Shown here piece by piece: positions 43,148-51,867 of a stretch of 64,000 bases of DNA. The notes below the pieces were generated by a model. That model was not told the origin of the DNA and did not search any database. It saw only the letters and a program-made list of their open reading frames with translations. The translations under genes were made by a program, and so were the position numbers. Source of the stretch: Oscillospiraceae bacterium (GTDB lineage Bacteria; Bacillota; Clostridia; Oscillospirales; Ruminococcaceae); NCBI GenBank assembly GCA_900768995.1, contig CAAGEZ010000048.1, forward strand, positions 1-64,000. Direction: 5' to 3'. Position 1 is the stretch's first letter, and every line of letters starts with the position of its first letter.

Positions 43148-43190
43148 AAGACCGCAGGGGCAACAAAAATGTCCCTGCGGTCTTGTTTAT
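43148..43190 (+). terminator. Terminator of the diguanylate cyclase gene
   Basis: Stem AGACCGCAGGG/CCCTGCGGTCT with a loop of 13 or so bases, then TTGTTTATTT. Confidence 0.8.
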
Positions 43191-43193
43191 TTA

Positions 43194-43295
43194 ATACTAA
43201 GAACCAATTAAAAGCTGTACAAAAAATCGAACATAATCTTGCATATATGGATTATGCAAAGATTTTTTGTCTACAGTTTTATTGGTTATTAGTAT
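43194..43295. repeat. MITE-like palindromic element (copy 2)
   Basis: A 102-base near-perfect palindrome: left arm ATACTAAGAACCAATT and right arm AATTGGTTATTAGTAT form the termini (one mismatch, with ATTTTATTGG just inside the right end), core GATAATCTTGCATATATGG-like. It differs from copies at 46017 and 60061 at only a handful of positions. It supplies the last codons and stop of the small leftward ORF at 43279-43455. Confidence 0.85.
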
Positions 43296-43455
43296 TAAAT
43301 CTGCACTTGCCTGCAAATTCCTCAAACAAAACGCTAAGTTTCTCATCAAGCTTTTTGCGGCTGTTCGGTTTGCGAAGCTCCATTGTGCAGTCAAGCAGTT
43401 CGCTTTCATCTATCTGCAACAGATAGGAAATCCGATGAACGCTCTTGTTTTTCAT
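43279..43455 (-). pseudogene. Short ORF ending inside the repeat element
   Basis: Reading leftward from ATG 43455: 58 codons (MKNKSVHRISYLLQ...DESELLDCTMELRKPNSRKKLDEKL...), of which the last five and the stop fall in the palindromic element at 43194-43295. No ribosome binding site precedes it. The charged, helical sequence has coding character but no family I recognise, and its abrupt end in the repeat suggests a gene fragment truncated by insertion. Could also be chance. Confidence 0.35.
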
Positions 43456-43535
43456 TTCGGCACAAAACTTAAAATATCAATTAGTCTTCAACATTAAAAT
43501 ATACAATAGGTCGATGTTTTATTTCCTTTGAGACA

Positions 43536-44075
43536 TCATTCAAAAATCAACTTGCAGTTTTTAGGCATATTCCTTTTTATAATTTTAAAAAAACACTCTG
43601 TGTCATACGGGATAGCTTCTCTCATTTTTCCTATATTAATTATCTTTATAACACGCACCTCGGATATATCAATAAAATCTTCAAATGCATGCCAGTTCTT
43701 CCCATAATATTCAGAAAATTTAAATACAACCTGTATTTTTTTATGAAGCTTATATGGCGTATCTATTCCTGTACAGTCAAATATAATTTTGCTGCCGACA
43801 TACAAATAATCATTCATTATTTTTATTAATTTTTCATCAGATGAGTCGATAAATTGTTCATAGTTTGAGGAAGCAAGATCATACCTGTTCCTTAAAAGAA
43901 ACTTTAAGTGTTCAACATCATTATCGGAGCAGTAATCACACTCTAATAATTCAGTATACAACTCTGAATCGTTAAACAACTTTTGTGAAAGAAGATCTAA
44001 TGAACTGTATACCCAATTTTCAAAATCCTTGTTAGGGATTAAGCTATTAACAAATGCATAAAAATAACTAAACAT
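43536..44075 (-). CDS. Barstar-domain immunity protein
   Basis: A 179-residue cytosolic protein. Residues 95-179 fit the barstar fold: FDCTGIDTPYKLHKKIQ then SEYYGKNWHAFEDF, equivalent to barstar's YYGENLDALWDCL. Barstar Asp39 is kept (Asp133) but Asp35 is His129. Residues 1-90 (MFSYFYAFVNSLIP..., DFENWVYSS, LLECDY) form a helical module I do not recognise. Such proteins neutralise secreted RNases of polymorphic toxins; no toxin is in the window. The gene is clearly richer in A+T than its neighbours, suggesting transfer. GGGAG precedes the ATG. Confidence 0.75.
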   Translation of the reverse strand: MFSYFYAFVNSLIPNKDFENWVYSSLDLLSQKLFNDSELYTELLECDYCSDNDVEHLKFLLRNRYDLASSNYEQFIDSSDEKLIKIMNDYLYVGSKIIFDCTGIDTPYKLHKKIQVVFKFSEYYGKNWHAFEDFIDISEVRVIKIINIGKMREAIPYDTECFFKIIKRNMPKNCKLIFE

Positions 44076-44130
44076 AGCTAATCTCCCTCACAATAAATAT
44101 ATCGCAATCTGTGAAATACATATTTAGTTT

Positions 44131-44159
44131 ATTTTAACATATTCCGATACAGAAAACAA
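44131..44159 (-). promoter_or_regulatory. Promoter of the barstar-type gene
   Basis: Read leftward: TTGTTT (44154-44159), 17-base spacer, TAAAAT (44131-44136), in an AT-rich stretch. Confidence 0.55.
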
Positions 44160-44219
44160 TTATTATTTTATCCAAAAAAGCAGGGCGATTTTTTATGCAT
44201 CGGAGAGGTATTTAACTGC

Positions 44220-44247
44220 TTGTACATTGACCTTTGGAGAGTATAAT
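44220..44247 (+). promoter_or_regulatory. Promoter of the uridine-kinase-like gene
   Basis: TTGTAC (44220-44225), 16-base spacer, TATAAT (44242-44247), 39 bases before the ATG. Confidence 0.65.
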
Positions 44248-44285
44248 GTTAAAATTAGAATAATGAGTGCAATGGGTTCATATCT

Positions 44286-45260
44286 ATGAACGATGACATA
44301 GAAAGGTTGAAACGTCTTATGATAAAATTTGCAGCGGTATCATCAATAAACAGGGAAGCAAAATGTCCCGAAAGCTTTATAAGGCTTTCCGAAAACAACT
44401 ACTCCGCATACATCGCAGAAGCGGCGCAGAGAGCCATTCTTGCGGAAAAGCCCATAATACTGCTGTCAGGTCCCTCAGGCTCGGGAAAGACATCGGCGGC
44501 TCTGAGACTTGAAAAGTGTCTAAGAGAGCAGGGCCGTGCCGCACATACTATTTCAATGGACAACTATTTTCTGCCCATTGATGAAAAAAGCTCCCGAGAC
44601 CTGCCCCGTGACGAAAACGGCAACATTGACCTTGAATCGCCGCTCCGTCTTGATATACCCCTGTTTTCGGAGCATCTGAGAAAGCTTGCCACCAAGGAAG
44701 AATTCGATATGCCCCGCTTCGACTTTGCCACCCAGTCCCGCAGCGGCTCGGTAAAAATGTCCCGCAGGCACAACGAAATAATCATTATCGAGGGTATCCA
44801 CGCCCTTAACCCAACCGTTACGGGCGACACCCACAAATTCGCCCTTTGTATGTACGTTTCCGTCCGCACAAGGCTCAGAGCCGCCGATGGCACAATGCTC
44901 CACCCCCGCCACATCAGGCTTATGCGCCGTCTCTGCCGTGACAGGCTTTTCAGAAAAAGGCAGTACGAGGAGAGCTTCAGAATGTTTACCAGCGTTTCAC
45001 GGGGCGAAGACCTGTACATCACCCCCTACAAATCCCGTGCGGACTTCGACATTGACACATTTATGGCGTATGAGGCCTCGGTTTACAAAAACTTTCTCCT
45101 TGACGGGCTTATTGCCGAGCGTGACAGTGAGCTTGCAAAATTCCCTGCCTGCGGCGAAATAATCAAGTTCCTGTCCGAGCTTGACGCAATTGCCCCCGAA
45201 TATGTGCCAACCTCTTCGATGATAAGGGAATTTATCGGCGGCAGCGAGTTCAGATATTAA
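44286..45260 (+). CDS. Uridine kinase/phosphoribulokinase-like P-loop kinase
   Basis: A 324-residue P-loop kinase. The Walker A is GPSGSGKT (62-69), then SMDNYFLPIDEKS (nucleoside pocket), MPRFDFATQSR and IIIIEGIHALNP (Walker B). The family phosphorylates uridine/cytidine or a related sugar. A 55-residue N-terminal extension precedes the P-loop, without the TGS/threonyl-tRNA synthetase-like domain found in the longer clostridial homologues. The ribosome binding site is weak. Single gene with its own promoter next to the AT-rich island. Confidence 0.85.
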   Translation: MNDDIERLKRLMIKFAAVSSINREAKCPESFIRLSENNYSAYIAEAAQRAILAEKPIILLSGPSGSGKTSAALRLEKCLREQGRAAHTISMDNYFLPIDEKSSRDLPRDENGNIDLESPLRLDIPLFSEHLRKLATKEEFDMPRFDFATQSRSGSVKMSRRHNEIIIIEGIHALNPTVTGDTHKFALCMYVSVRTRLRAADGTMLHPRHIRLMRRLCRDRLFRKRQYEESFRMFTSVSRGEDLYITPYKSRADFDIDTFMAYEASVYKNFLLDGLIAERDSELAKFPACGEIIKFLSELDAIAPEYVPTSSMIREFIGGSEFRY

Positions 45261-45374
45261 TACAGCCTCAACAAAAATTGAGCTTCGGTTGAAGTTAAGT
45301 TGCAGAATAAAGTGTAGAATATAATCAGAAAATGAAAATAGAGTGATATTTTCAGGAAAGGACGGTTATATTCT

Positions 45375-46001
45375 ATGACAAACATCTATGATATTTACTC
45401 ACTGGGAATTATGGTGGCGGTCATATCTTTTCTTGGGTTCTGCCTTGAAAACCTCTGGCTTGCCGCAACAAAAGGATTTATCGACAACAGGAATATGCAC
45501 CTGCCCTTCCTTATGGGATACGGCGTTCTTGTTGTGGGAATGTACCTGATACTTGGTACTCCCGAGCATATGGCTCTCACGGGTCTGATTTATGTAAACG
45601 GAACCAAGGCTCAGAAATTCCTCATCTATTTTCTCTGCTCAATGGTCATCGTGACTGTGGGCGAGCTGGTGCTGGGACACCTTATGGAATGGATATGCGG
45701 CTTTGAATACTGGAATTACAACTGGATCCCCCTCCACATCACAAAGTACACATCTATCCCCACAAGCATCGGCTTTGCCGCAATAATCACCTCATTTATG
45801 GGCGCCTGCTTCGACCCCATTATGAGCGTTATCGGAATGATGAACACTCAGGATATAAAGCCTCTTTCCATAATGCTTATGGTGATGCTGACCGCAGACC
45901 TTATCGTAAGCTTCTGTCAGATGAGAAAAAAGCACGGTCTTAATGTCAGATGGATAAAGTACATCAGGCAGGAGGACGAAAAGCTTCTTCCCAAGACATA
46001 A
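45375..46001 (+). CDS. Putative ABC transporter permease (CmpB family) membrane protein
   Basis: A 208-residue protein with five or so transmembrane helices. GFCLENLWLAATKGFIDNR, GYGVLVVGMYLILG and HLMEWICGFEYWNYNW are the hallmarks of the ABC_trans_CmpB family (PF06541). Despite the name there is no ATPase nearby and true transport is not established. AAAGGA lies upstream of the ATG. A palindromic element follows 15 bases after the stop and may serve as its 3' end. Confidence 0.8.
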   Translation: MTNIYDIYSLGIMVAVISFLGFCLENLWLAATKGFIDNRNMHLPFLMGYGVLVVGMYLILGTPEHMALTGLIYVNGTKAQKFLIYFLCSMVIVTVGELVLGHLMEWICGFEYWNYNWIPLHITKYTSIPTSIGFAAIITSFMGACFDPIMSVIGMMNTQDIKPLSIMLMVMLTADLIVSFCQMRKKHGLNVRWIKYIRQEDEKLLPKT

Positions 46002-46016
46002 TTTTGCTTGAAATTA

Positions 46017-46120
46017 ATACTTATAACCAATTAAAAACTGTAGACAAAAAATCGAGCATAATCTTGCATATATGGATTATGCGAAGATTTTTTGTCTACA
46101 GTTTTATTGGTTATCAGTAT
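46017..46120. repeat. MITE-like palindromic element (copy 3)
   Basis: A 104-base imperfect palindrome, ATACTTATAACCAATT ... AATTGG-type right end GGTTATCAGTAT. The core AATCTTGCATATATGGATTATG is the same as in the copies at 43194 and 60061. It lies in the 3' spacer between convergent genes. Confidence 0.85.
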
Positions 46121-46143
46121 AAAACTGCCTAACACATAAAAGT

Positions 46144-46180
46144 CCCCTCTTCCGTTTTATTATCACTCACGGAAGAGGGG
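46144..46180. terminator. Bidirectional hairpin before the LacI-GGDEF gene end
   Basis: Stem CCCCTCTTCCGT/ACGGAAGAGGGG with a 13-base loop. Rightward it is followed by ATATATTTTTTT, leftward by ACTTTTATG, so both convergent transcripts could end here. Confidence 0.7.
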
Positions 46181-46190
46181 ATATATTTTT

Positions 46191-48476
46191 TTACTTCTTC
46201 ATAATATCGGGATTTTTATGCTTCTTGTCCTCGTAAAGGGCTGCGTCCGCATAGTCCATAAACTGCTGGATATTCAGCTCGGGGGAGCACACAAGCTCAT
46301 ATATTCCCACGCTGACAGTGACATTGTAGGGCTTTGAGCTTTCCGCATTGTGAGCGGCGGCAAGCCCCTTTATTCTCTCAGGGAGCTTTGCGATTATGTC
46401 CTTGTCACCGCAGATGGCAAATGCAGCAAATTCGTCTCCGCCGATACGTGCAACAACGTCGGAATTTCTCAGGCTGTTCTTTATCACGCTTGCAGCCGTC
46501 ATTATTGCATAGTCGCCGTCCTCGTGACCAAAGGTGTCATTTATCTTTTTCAGATTGTCAAGGTCGCCGAAAATGACCACAGCCTGCCTGCCCTCATTAT
46601 CAGGAGCTTTCAGGATACGGTTTGCAAAAACATAAAATCCACGGCGGTTGTAAATTCCCGTAAGCTCATCGGACATTGACATCTTGCTGAGCTGATTGTT
46701 CCTGCTCTGCACCTGATCCAGGGAATTTTCAAGCTGCGACACAAGGTTTGTGAGCTTGATTGCCGTTCCTATCTGCGGCGTTATGGAGTATATGTATGGG
46801 AAATATTCGTTTTCAAGCTCAAACACCATTACGCCGTACTGCTCCTCGTTCATATACAGTGGAAAAACCACCATTGTGCGCCGCACATCGGGTGGGGTGT
46901 ACATATTCGCAAGGATCGAGGAGGAGGAGATCTTCTGCGCCTCACCCGAAACCGTGGCAAGCTTATCCCTGTCGTGATATGCTTTCAGCAGAACCGTGTC
47001 GGGCAGCACCCAGCGGCTCTTTGCGCTGTGAATGATAGGCTCCTCGTAAACATATATATAGCTTCTGTCGATATGGGCACGATAAAGATTGTTCACCACC
47101 GCATAGAAGCATTTCTCGGCGTTGTTGCCGTAAATGGTCATATCCTTTGTGATGTTGCTGATAAGGAAATGGGTAAAGGTTATGTCGTCAAGCTTGCTGT
47201 AATGAATGCTGATGATGCGCTCCGCAGCGGCTTCGGTCATATCCTCGGTAATGTTGTCAACGCTTATCATTCTTTCGGGGCACTTGTCCGCACAAAGCGT
47301 CCTTGCGGAAATACGCACATTTTTCGCAATTCTGAGCAGTGCCTCGGGAGATGTAAGGTCGAGGGCATCATCACCCAGCAGGCGCAGAAATACTGTCTTT
47401 GCAAGGGATTCCTCGTCTCCCCCGTTGCCCTGGGCATATTCAAGCACGGCGGCGATGAATTTTCTCAGCTCATACAGCGATTCGCTCCTTGCAAGAAGCT
47501 CGCAGTAGCGGTGTATCTGCTCGGAAAGGATAGCGTCGGCAATTTTAAGAGAGGTCTCGCCGTTGGAGGCAGCCTTTTCCGCCTCAGACACCGCCTGTCC
47601 CTGACAGCCGCAGGAAAATCTGTAAACTGGGAAGGAATCAAGGCTTATGTCCTCGACTTTTTTCTTCTGCGCCAGCGCAACCGCCTCAACAACAGCTCTG
47701 TAGCCCAGAGCGGAAGCGTCCGCACGGACAGTTGTGAGCCTTGGTCTGAGAGATAATGCCACCTCTGAGTCGTCATATCCCGAAACGGCGATATCAACGC
47801 CGACTCTCAGTCCCCTGCGCTCGATCGCCTTGTAGCCGCCCTTGCACATCATATCGTTTGCAAAGCAGATAGCGTCAATTTTGCCCTCATTCCTGTCGAT
47901 AAGATCGCCCACGATGTCAACGCAGTATTCGGAAAATTTGCCGTGTGCCACAAGATCAGGGTCATAGGGAATGCCGTTTTCTTCCAAAGCCTGCCTGTAA
48001 TATCCAAGCCTCTCCTCAGCATCGGAATTGCCCTTGGGACCGCTGACAAAGCCGATATGCCGCCTGCCGTGCACCTTTATGAAATGGTTCACTATGTCCT
48101 TGATGCCGCTTCCTGACAGCCTAACGCAAGGATATCCCTCCACCTTGTTTTCCATTGTGAGGATAGGCAGACCCCTATAGCCGTCAAGAAAACGCTTGAA
48201 TTCCTCCGCCGAGACAAATGAACCCACTGTGCCAGCCGAAACGATAACTGCGTCAAGCGCCTTTGAGGAAACATAGCTGTAGACCACATTGTTCTGATAC
48301 TCGTAAGCCGTAAATTTCTTGTCGTCCAGCTGGCTGTTCAGAGAACGTCCGGGGTAAATGGCAAGGTTAACGTCCAGACTTTTCGCAGCCGCTGCCGCTC
48401 CGTTTAAAACCGACTTTGAGTAATCGTTATCAAGATGATGAATCATAAGACCGATCGTATATCTCTTTTTTCTCAA
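46191..48476 (-). CDS. LacI-type sugar-sensing diguanylate cyclase
   Basis: A 761-residue cytosolic protein. Residues 1-290 form a LacI/GalR-like periplasmic-binding fold without the DNA-binding helix-turn-helix (TIGLMIHHLDNDYSKSVLNG, GRRHIGFVSG, AICFANDMMCKGG, IAVSGYDDSEVA). A middle helical/GAF-like region follows and the GGDEF domain ends it, with GGDEF at 679-683 and an RxxD site (RNSD). It should make c-di-GMP in response to a small ligand, perhaps a sugar. The start is TTG at 48476, 10 bases after AAAGGAG; a GTG ten codons earlier would bury that site. Confidence 0.88.
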   Translation of the reverse strand: MRKKRYTIGLMIHHLDNDYSKSVLNGAAAAAKSLDVNLAIYPGRSLNSQLDDKKFTAYEYQNNVVYSYVSSKALDAVIVSAGTVGSFVSAEEFKRFLDGYRGLPILTMENKVEGYPCVRLSGSGIKDIVNHFIKVHGRRHIGFVSGPKGNSDAEERLGYYRQALEENGIPYDPDLVAHGKFSEYCVDIVGDLIDRNEGKIDAICFANDMMCKGGYKAIERRGLRVGVDIAVSGYDDSEVALSLRPRLTTVRADASALGYRAVVEAVALAQKKKVEDISLDSFPVYRFSCGCQGQAVSEAEKAASNGETSLKIADAILSEQIHRYCELLARSESLYELRKFIAAVLEYAQGNGGDEESLAKTVFLRLLGDDALDLTSPEALLRIAKNVRISARTLCADKCPERMISVDNITEDMTEAAAERIISIHYSKLDDITFTHFLISNITKDMTIYGNNAEKCFYAVVNNLYRAHIDRSYIYVYEEPIIHSAKSRWVLPDTVLLKAYHDRDKLATVSGEAQKISSSSILANMYTPPDVRRTMVVFPLYMNEEQYGVMVFELENEYFPYIYSITPQIGTAIKLTNLVSQLENSLDQVQSRNNQLSKMSMSDELTGIYNRRGFYVFANRILKAPDNEGRQAVVIFGDLDNLKKINDTFGHEDGDYAIMTAASVIKNSLRNSDVVARIGGDEFAAFAICGDKDIIAKLPERIKGLAAAHNAESSKPYNVTVSVGIYELVCSPELNIQQFMDYADAALYEDKKHKNPDIMKK

Positions 48477-48629
48477 AGCCAACTCACTCCTTTTATGCTG
48501 CTGCACTTTCGCAGCTGATAGATTATTTACATCATACCATATTTATTGACATCTTTCAAGTATTTTTGTGAAATTATTACAGCACTTTTTGCACATTTTT
48601 TATTCTGATTTTCTTATTTCAGGAAACAA

Positions 48630-48666
48630 CAAAAAAGACAGCCACCATAATAATATGATGACTGCC
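48630..48666 (-). terminator. Terminator of the heat-shock operon
   Basis: Read leftward: a 12-base stem with several G-U pairs (GGCAGTCATCAT/ATGGTGGCTGTC), 6-base loop, then six T. It follows dnaJ by 21 bases. Confidence 0.8.
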
Positions 48667-48687
48667 TTTGATATGATGCATATTTTA

Positions 48688-49854
48688 TCAGATATCGCTC
48701 TTAAGTATATCCTTTACCTTGGCGAAAAAGCTTTTGCGCTTGTTGTAATTGCTCTCGCCGAGACTTTCCTCAAACTTTTTCAGAAGATCTTTCTGAGTCT
48801 TGTTAAGGTTCTTGGGCACTTCCACATTGACGGTAACATACTGGTCGCCTCTGTCGGAGCGGTTAAGACGCTTTACGCCCTTTCCTCTTATCCTGAAAAC
48901 AGTACCCGACTGAGTGCCCTCGGCAATGGTTATCTTGCCCTTGCCGTCGATGCAGGGTATCTCTATCTCGTCGCCCAAAACAGCCTGTGCGTATGTGATA
49001 GGCACCTCCGTGCGGATATCATAGCCGTCTCTTTCAAAAATGGGATCGGGACGAACCTGAACTGTAACGTGAAGATCGCCGCTGGGACCGCCGTTTGCAC
49101 CGCTGTGACCCTGACCTCTTACCTGAAGTGTCTGACCGTCATCAATGCCCGCAGGGATAGTAACGGTAACAGTCTTTGCTACGGAAACTCTGCCCGAACC
49201 GTGGCACTTTGAGCAGGGATTTGTGATGACCTTGCCCTTTCCGCCGCAGCGTGAGCAGGGACGCTGTGAGGATATCATACCGAGAGGTGTGCGCTGTGCG
49301 GTCTTGACATAGCCCGTACCACGGCACTCAGAGCAGGTCTCCGCAGATGAGCCTGCTGCCGCACCAGTACCGTGACAGTCTGGGCAGCTTTCAGTCCTGT
49401 TGACTCTGATATCCACCTTTTTGCCGTTGCAGGCGTCCATAAAGTCAATGGTGGTGTAGGTCTGGATATCCTGACCTCTTCTCGGTGCATTGGGGTTGGA
49501 GGAACGTCCGCCGAAGCTGCTGCCGCCGAAGAATGAGCTGAATATATCGCCGATATCGCCCATATCTCCGAATCCGCCAAATCCGCCGAAGCCCCCTCCG
49601 CCGCCTGCACCTGCGCCATAGCTTGGGTCAACGCCCGCAAAGCCGAACTGGTCGTACTTAGCCTTTTTATCGGGGTCAGAGAGACATTCGTATGCCTCGT
49701 TGACCTCTTTCATCTTTTCCTCGCACTCCTTGTCGTCGGGGTGGAGGTCGGGGTGGTATTTTTTAACGCAGGCACGGTATGCTTTCTTTATCTCATCGTC
49801 CGAAGCACCCTTTGAAAGCCCCAGCACCTCGTAATAATCTCTCTTATCAGCCAT
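48688..49854 (-). CDS. dnaJ: Chaperone DnaJ
   Basis: A 388-residue Hsp40 cochaperone that stimulates DnaK ATPase and delivers unfolded proteins. The J domain has HPD at 34-36, a Gly/Phe-rich stretch follows (about 75-110), then four CxxCxGxG zinc repeats (CPDCHGTG, CSECRGTG, CSRCGGKG, CSKCHGSG) and the C-terminal substrate domain. Last gene of hrcA-grpE-dnaK-dnaJ. AAAGGA precedes the ATG. The spacer to dnaK contains two hairpins. Confidence 0.97.
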   Translation of the reverse strand: MADKRDYYEVLGLSKGASDDEIKKAYRACVKKYHPDLHPDDKECEEKMKEVNEAYECLSDPDKKAKYDQFGFAGVDPSYGAGAGGGGGFGGFGGFGDMGDIGDIFSSFFGGSSFGGRSSNPNAPRRGQDIQTYTTIDFMDACNGKKVDIRVNRTESCPDCHGTGAAAGSSAETCSECRGTGYVKTAQRTPLGMISSQRPCSRCGGKGKVITNPCSKCHGSGRVSVAKTVTVTIPAGIDDGQTLQVRGQGHSGANGGPSGDLHVTVQVRPDPIFERDGYDIRTEVPITYAQAVLGDEIEIPCIDGKGKITIAEGTQSGTVFRIRGKGVKRLNRSDRGDQYVTVNVEVPKNLNKTQKDLLKKFEESLGESNYNKRKSFFAKVKDILKSDI

Positions 49855-49875
49855 AATTTATGACCATCCTTTCCG

Positions 49876-49938
49876 GAGAAACGGCTATAAGCTGTTTCTC
49901 ATAAAACCGACAACAAGGGCGGAGGAATGTCCGCCCTT
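49876..49938 (-). other. Two hairpins in the dnaK-dnaJ spacer
   Basis: 49876-49900 (GAGAAAC...GTTTCTC around GGCTATAAGCT) and 49914-49938 (AAGGGCGGA/TCCGCCCTT) fold in the 109-base spacer. Neither has a strong T-run read leftward. They could slow exonucleases or attenuate dnaJ relative to dnaK; this is inference. Confidence 0.55.
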
Positions 49939-49963
49939 TGCCGTTTAAGCTATAATCGTGGGA

Positions 49964-51808
49964 TTATGACTCTGTGAACTCTGCGTCAACGAAGCCGTCA
50001 TCATTGCCGCCGTTTCCGCCGTTATCGGAAGCGCCGCCCTGAGGAGCCTCGCCCTGTGCAGCCTGTCCGGCTGCGCCAGCTGCCTGATATACCTTTGAAG
50101 AAAGGTCATAAACAGCCTTCTGGAGCTCATCGGTCTTAGCCTTGATGTCAGCGGTGTTGCCGCCCTCGATAGCCTTCTTGAGCTCATCTATCTTAGCCTG
50201 GATAGGAGCCTTGTCAGACTCGCTTACCTTATCGCCGAAGTCTGTGAGAGCCTTTTCGCTCTGGAATACGAGGCTTTCAGCCTGGTTCTTAACATCGACC
50301 TCTTCCTTACGCTTCTTGTCCTCTTCAGCGTATCTCTCAGCTTCCTCAACAGCCTTGTCGATATCTTCCTTGGACATATTGGAGGAGGACTGGATAGTGA
50401 TGTTCTGCTCCTTGCCTGTGCCGAGGTCCTTAGCGGATACGTGAACGATACCGTTGGAGTCGATATCGAAGGTTACTTCGATCTGAGGAATTCCTCTAGG
50501 TGCGGGAGCGATGCCGTCGAGACGGAACATACCGAGCTGCTTGTTGTCCTTGGCGAATTCTCTCTCGCCCTGGAGAACGTTGATATCAACGGCAGTCTGG
50601 TTATCAGCCGCAGTGGAGAATACCATTGTGTGCTTTATAGGAATAGCCTTGTTTCTCTCGATCATCTTGGTGCAAACACCGCCCATAGTCTCGATACCGA
50701 GGGACAGAGGAGTTACATCACGGAGAACCATTCCTGTTACATCGCCTGTGAATACACCGCCCTGGAGAGCAGCACCGAGAGCAACGCACTCATCGGGGTT
50801 GATGCCCTTGAAGGGGTCAGTGTTCATAAACTTCTTAACAGCTTCCTGAACGGCAGGGATTCTTGAAGAACCGCCGACCATAAGCACCTTGTTGATGTCG
50901 GAGGGCTTAAGACCTGCATCGGAAAGTGCCTGCTTTACAGGGCCCATTGTGGACTCAACCAGGTCGTGAGTAAGCTCATCGAACTTAGCCTTTGTGAGAG
51001 TAAGCTCAAGGTGCTTAGGACCTGTAGCATCAGCTGTGATATAGGGGAGGTTTATCATTGAAGAGGGAGTAGAGGAAAGCTCGATCTTGGACTTTTCTGC
51101 TGCTTCCTTAAGTCTCTGCATAGCCATCTTATCGCCGGAAAGGTCGATTCCGTCGGAAGCCTTGAAGGACTCGATCATCCAGTTGATGATACGCTGGTCG
51201 AAGTCATCGCCGCCCAGGTGGTTGTTGCCTGCGGTAGCCTTAACCTCCTGAACGCCGTCGCCCATTTCGATGATGGATACATCGAATGTACCGCCGCCAA
51301 GGTCATAAACCATAACGGTCTGATCCTGCTCCTTGTCGATGCCGTAGGAAAGAGCAGCTGCGGTAGGCTCGTTGATGATTCTCTTAACGTTGAGACCTGC
51401 GATCTGTCCTGCGTCCTTTGTAGCCTGACGCTGAGCGTCGGTGAAGTATGCGGGAACTGTAATTACAGCCTCTGTAACAGGCTCGCCAAGATATGCCTCA
51501 GCGTCTGCTTTCAGCTTCTGGAGTATCATAGCGGAGATTTCCTGAGGAGTGTACTTCTTGTCGCCGATAGTTACCTTGTAGTCTGTGCCCATATGTCTCT
51601 TGATAGAAGAAACTGTGCGCTCGGCGTTTGTAACAGCCTGACGCTTAGCTACCTGACCTACAAGTCTTTCACCTGTCTTTGTGAAGCCCACAACGGAGGG
51701 AGTGGTTCTTGCACCTTCGGAGTTAGGGATAACGACTGCGCTGCCGCCCTCCATAACGGCTACGCAGGAGTTAGTTGTACCAAGGTCGATACCAATGATC
51801 TTTGACAT
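49964..51808 (-). CDS. dnaK: Chaperone DnaK (Hsp70)
   Basis: A 614-residue ATP-driven chaperone. IGIDLGTTNSCVAVMEGG, VYDLGGGTFDVSII and VLMVGGSSRIP mark the nucleotide domain; the linker VTPLSLGIETMGG leads to the substrate domain and an Ala/Gly/Asp-rich lid tail. It lacks the 24-residue insertion of Gram-negative DnaK, as expected for a Firmicute. AAAGGA fixes ATG 51808. Third gene of the CIRCE operon. Confidence 0.97.
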   Translation of the reverse strand: MSKIIGIDLGTTNSCVAVMEGGSAVVIPNSEGARTTPSVVGFTKTGERLVGQVAKRQAVTNAERTVSSIKRHMGTDYKVTIGDKKYTPQEISAMILQKLKADAEAYLGEPVTEAVITVPAYFTDAQRQATKDAGQIAGLNVKRIINEPTAAALSYGIDKEQDQTVMVYDLGGGTFDVSIIEMGDGVQEVKATAGNNHLGGDDFDQRIINWMIESFKASDGIDLSGDKMAMQRLKEAAEKSKIELSSTPSSMINLPYITADATGPKHLELTLTKAKFDELTHDLVESTMGPVKQALSDAGLKPSDINKVLMVGGSSRIPAVQEAVKKFMNTDPFKGINPDECVALGAALQGGVFTGDVTGMVLRDVTPLSLGIETMGGVCTKMIERNKAIPIKHTMVFSTAADNQTAVDINVLQGEREFAKDNKQLGMFRLDGIAPAPRGIPQIEVTFDIDSNGIVHVSAKDLGTGKEQNITIQSSSNMSKEDIDKAVEEAERYAEEDKKRKEEVDVKNQAESLVFQSEKALTDFGDKVSESDKAPIQAKIDELKKAIEGGNTADIKAKTDELQKAVYDLSSKVYQAAGAAGQAAQGEAPQGGASDNGGNGGNDDGFVDAEFTES

Positions 51809-51867
51809 AAAAATTCTTCCTTTCAAAAGTTAAAGTATATATGAAAACGGGTAAAAGTAAATTTCCT

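Noticed and set aside
48092..48289. Small open frames inside the LacI-GGDEF gene
   Set aside because: They are alternate-frame shadows with no start signals.
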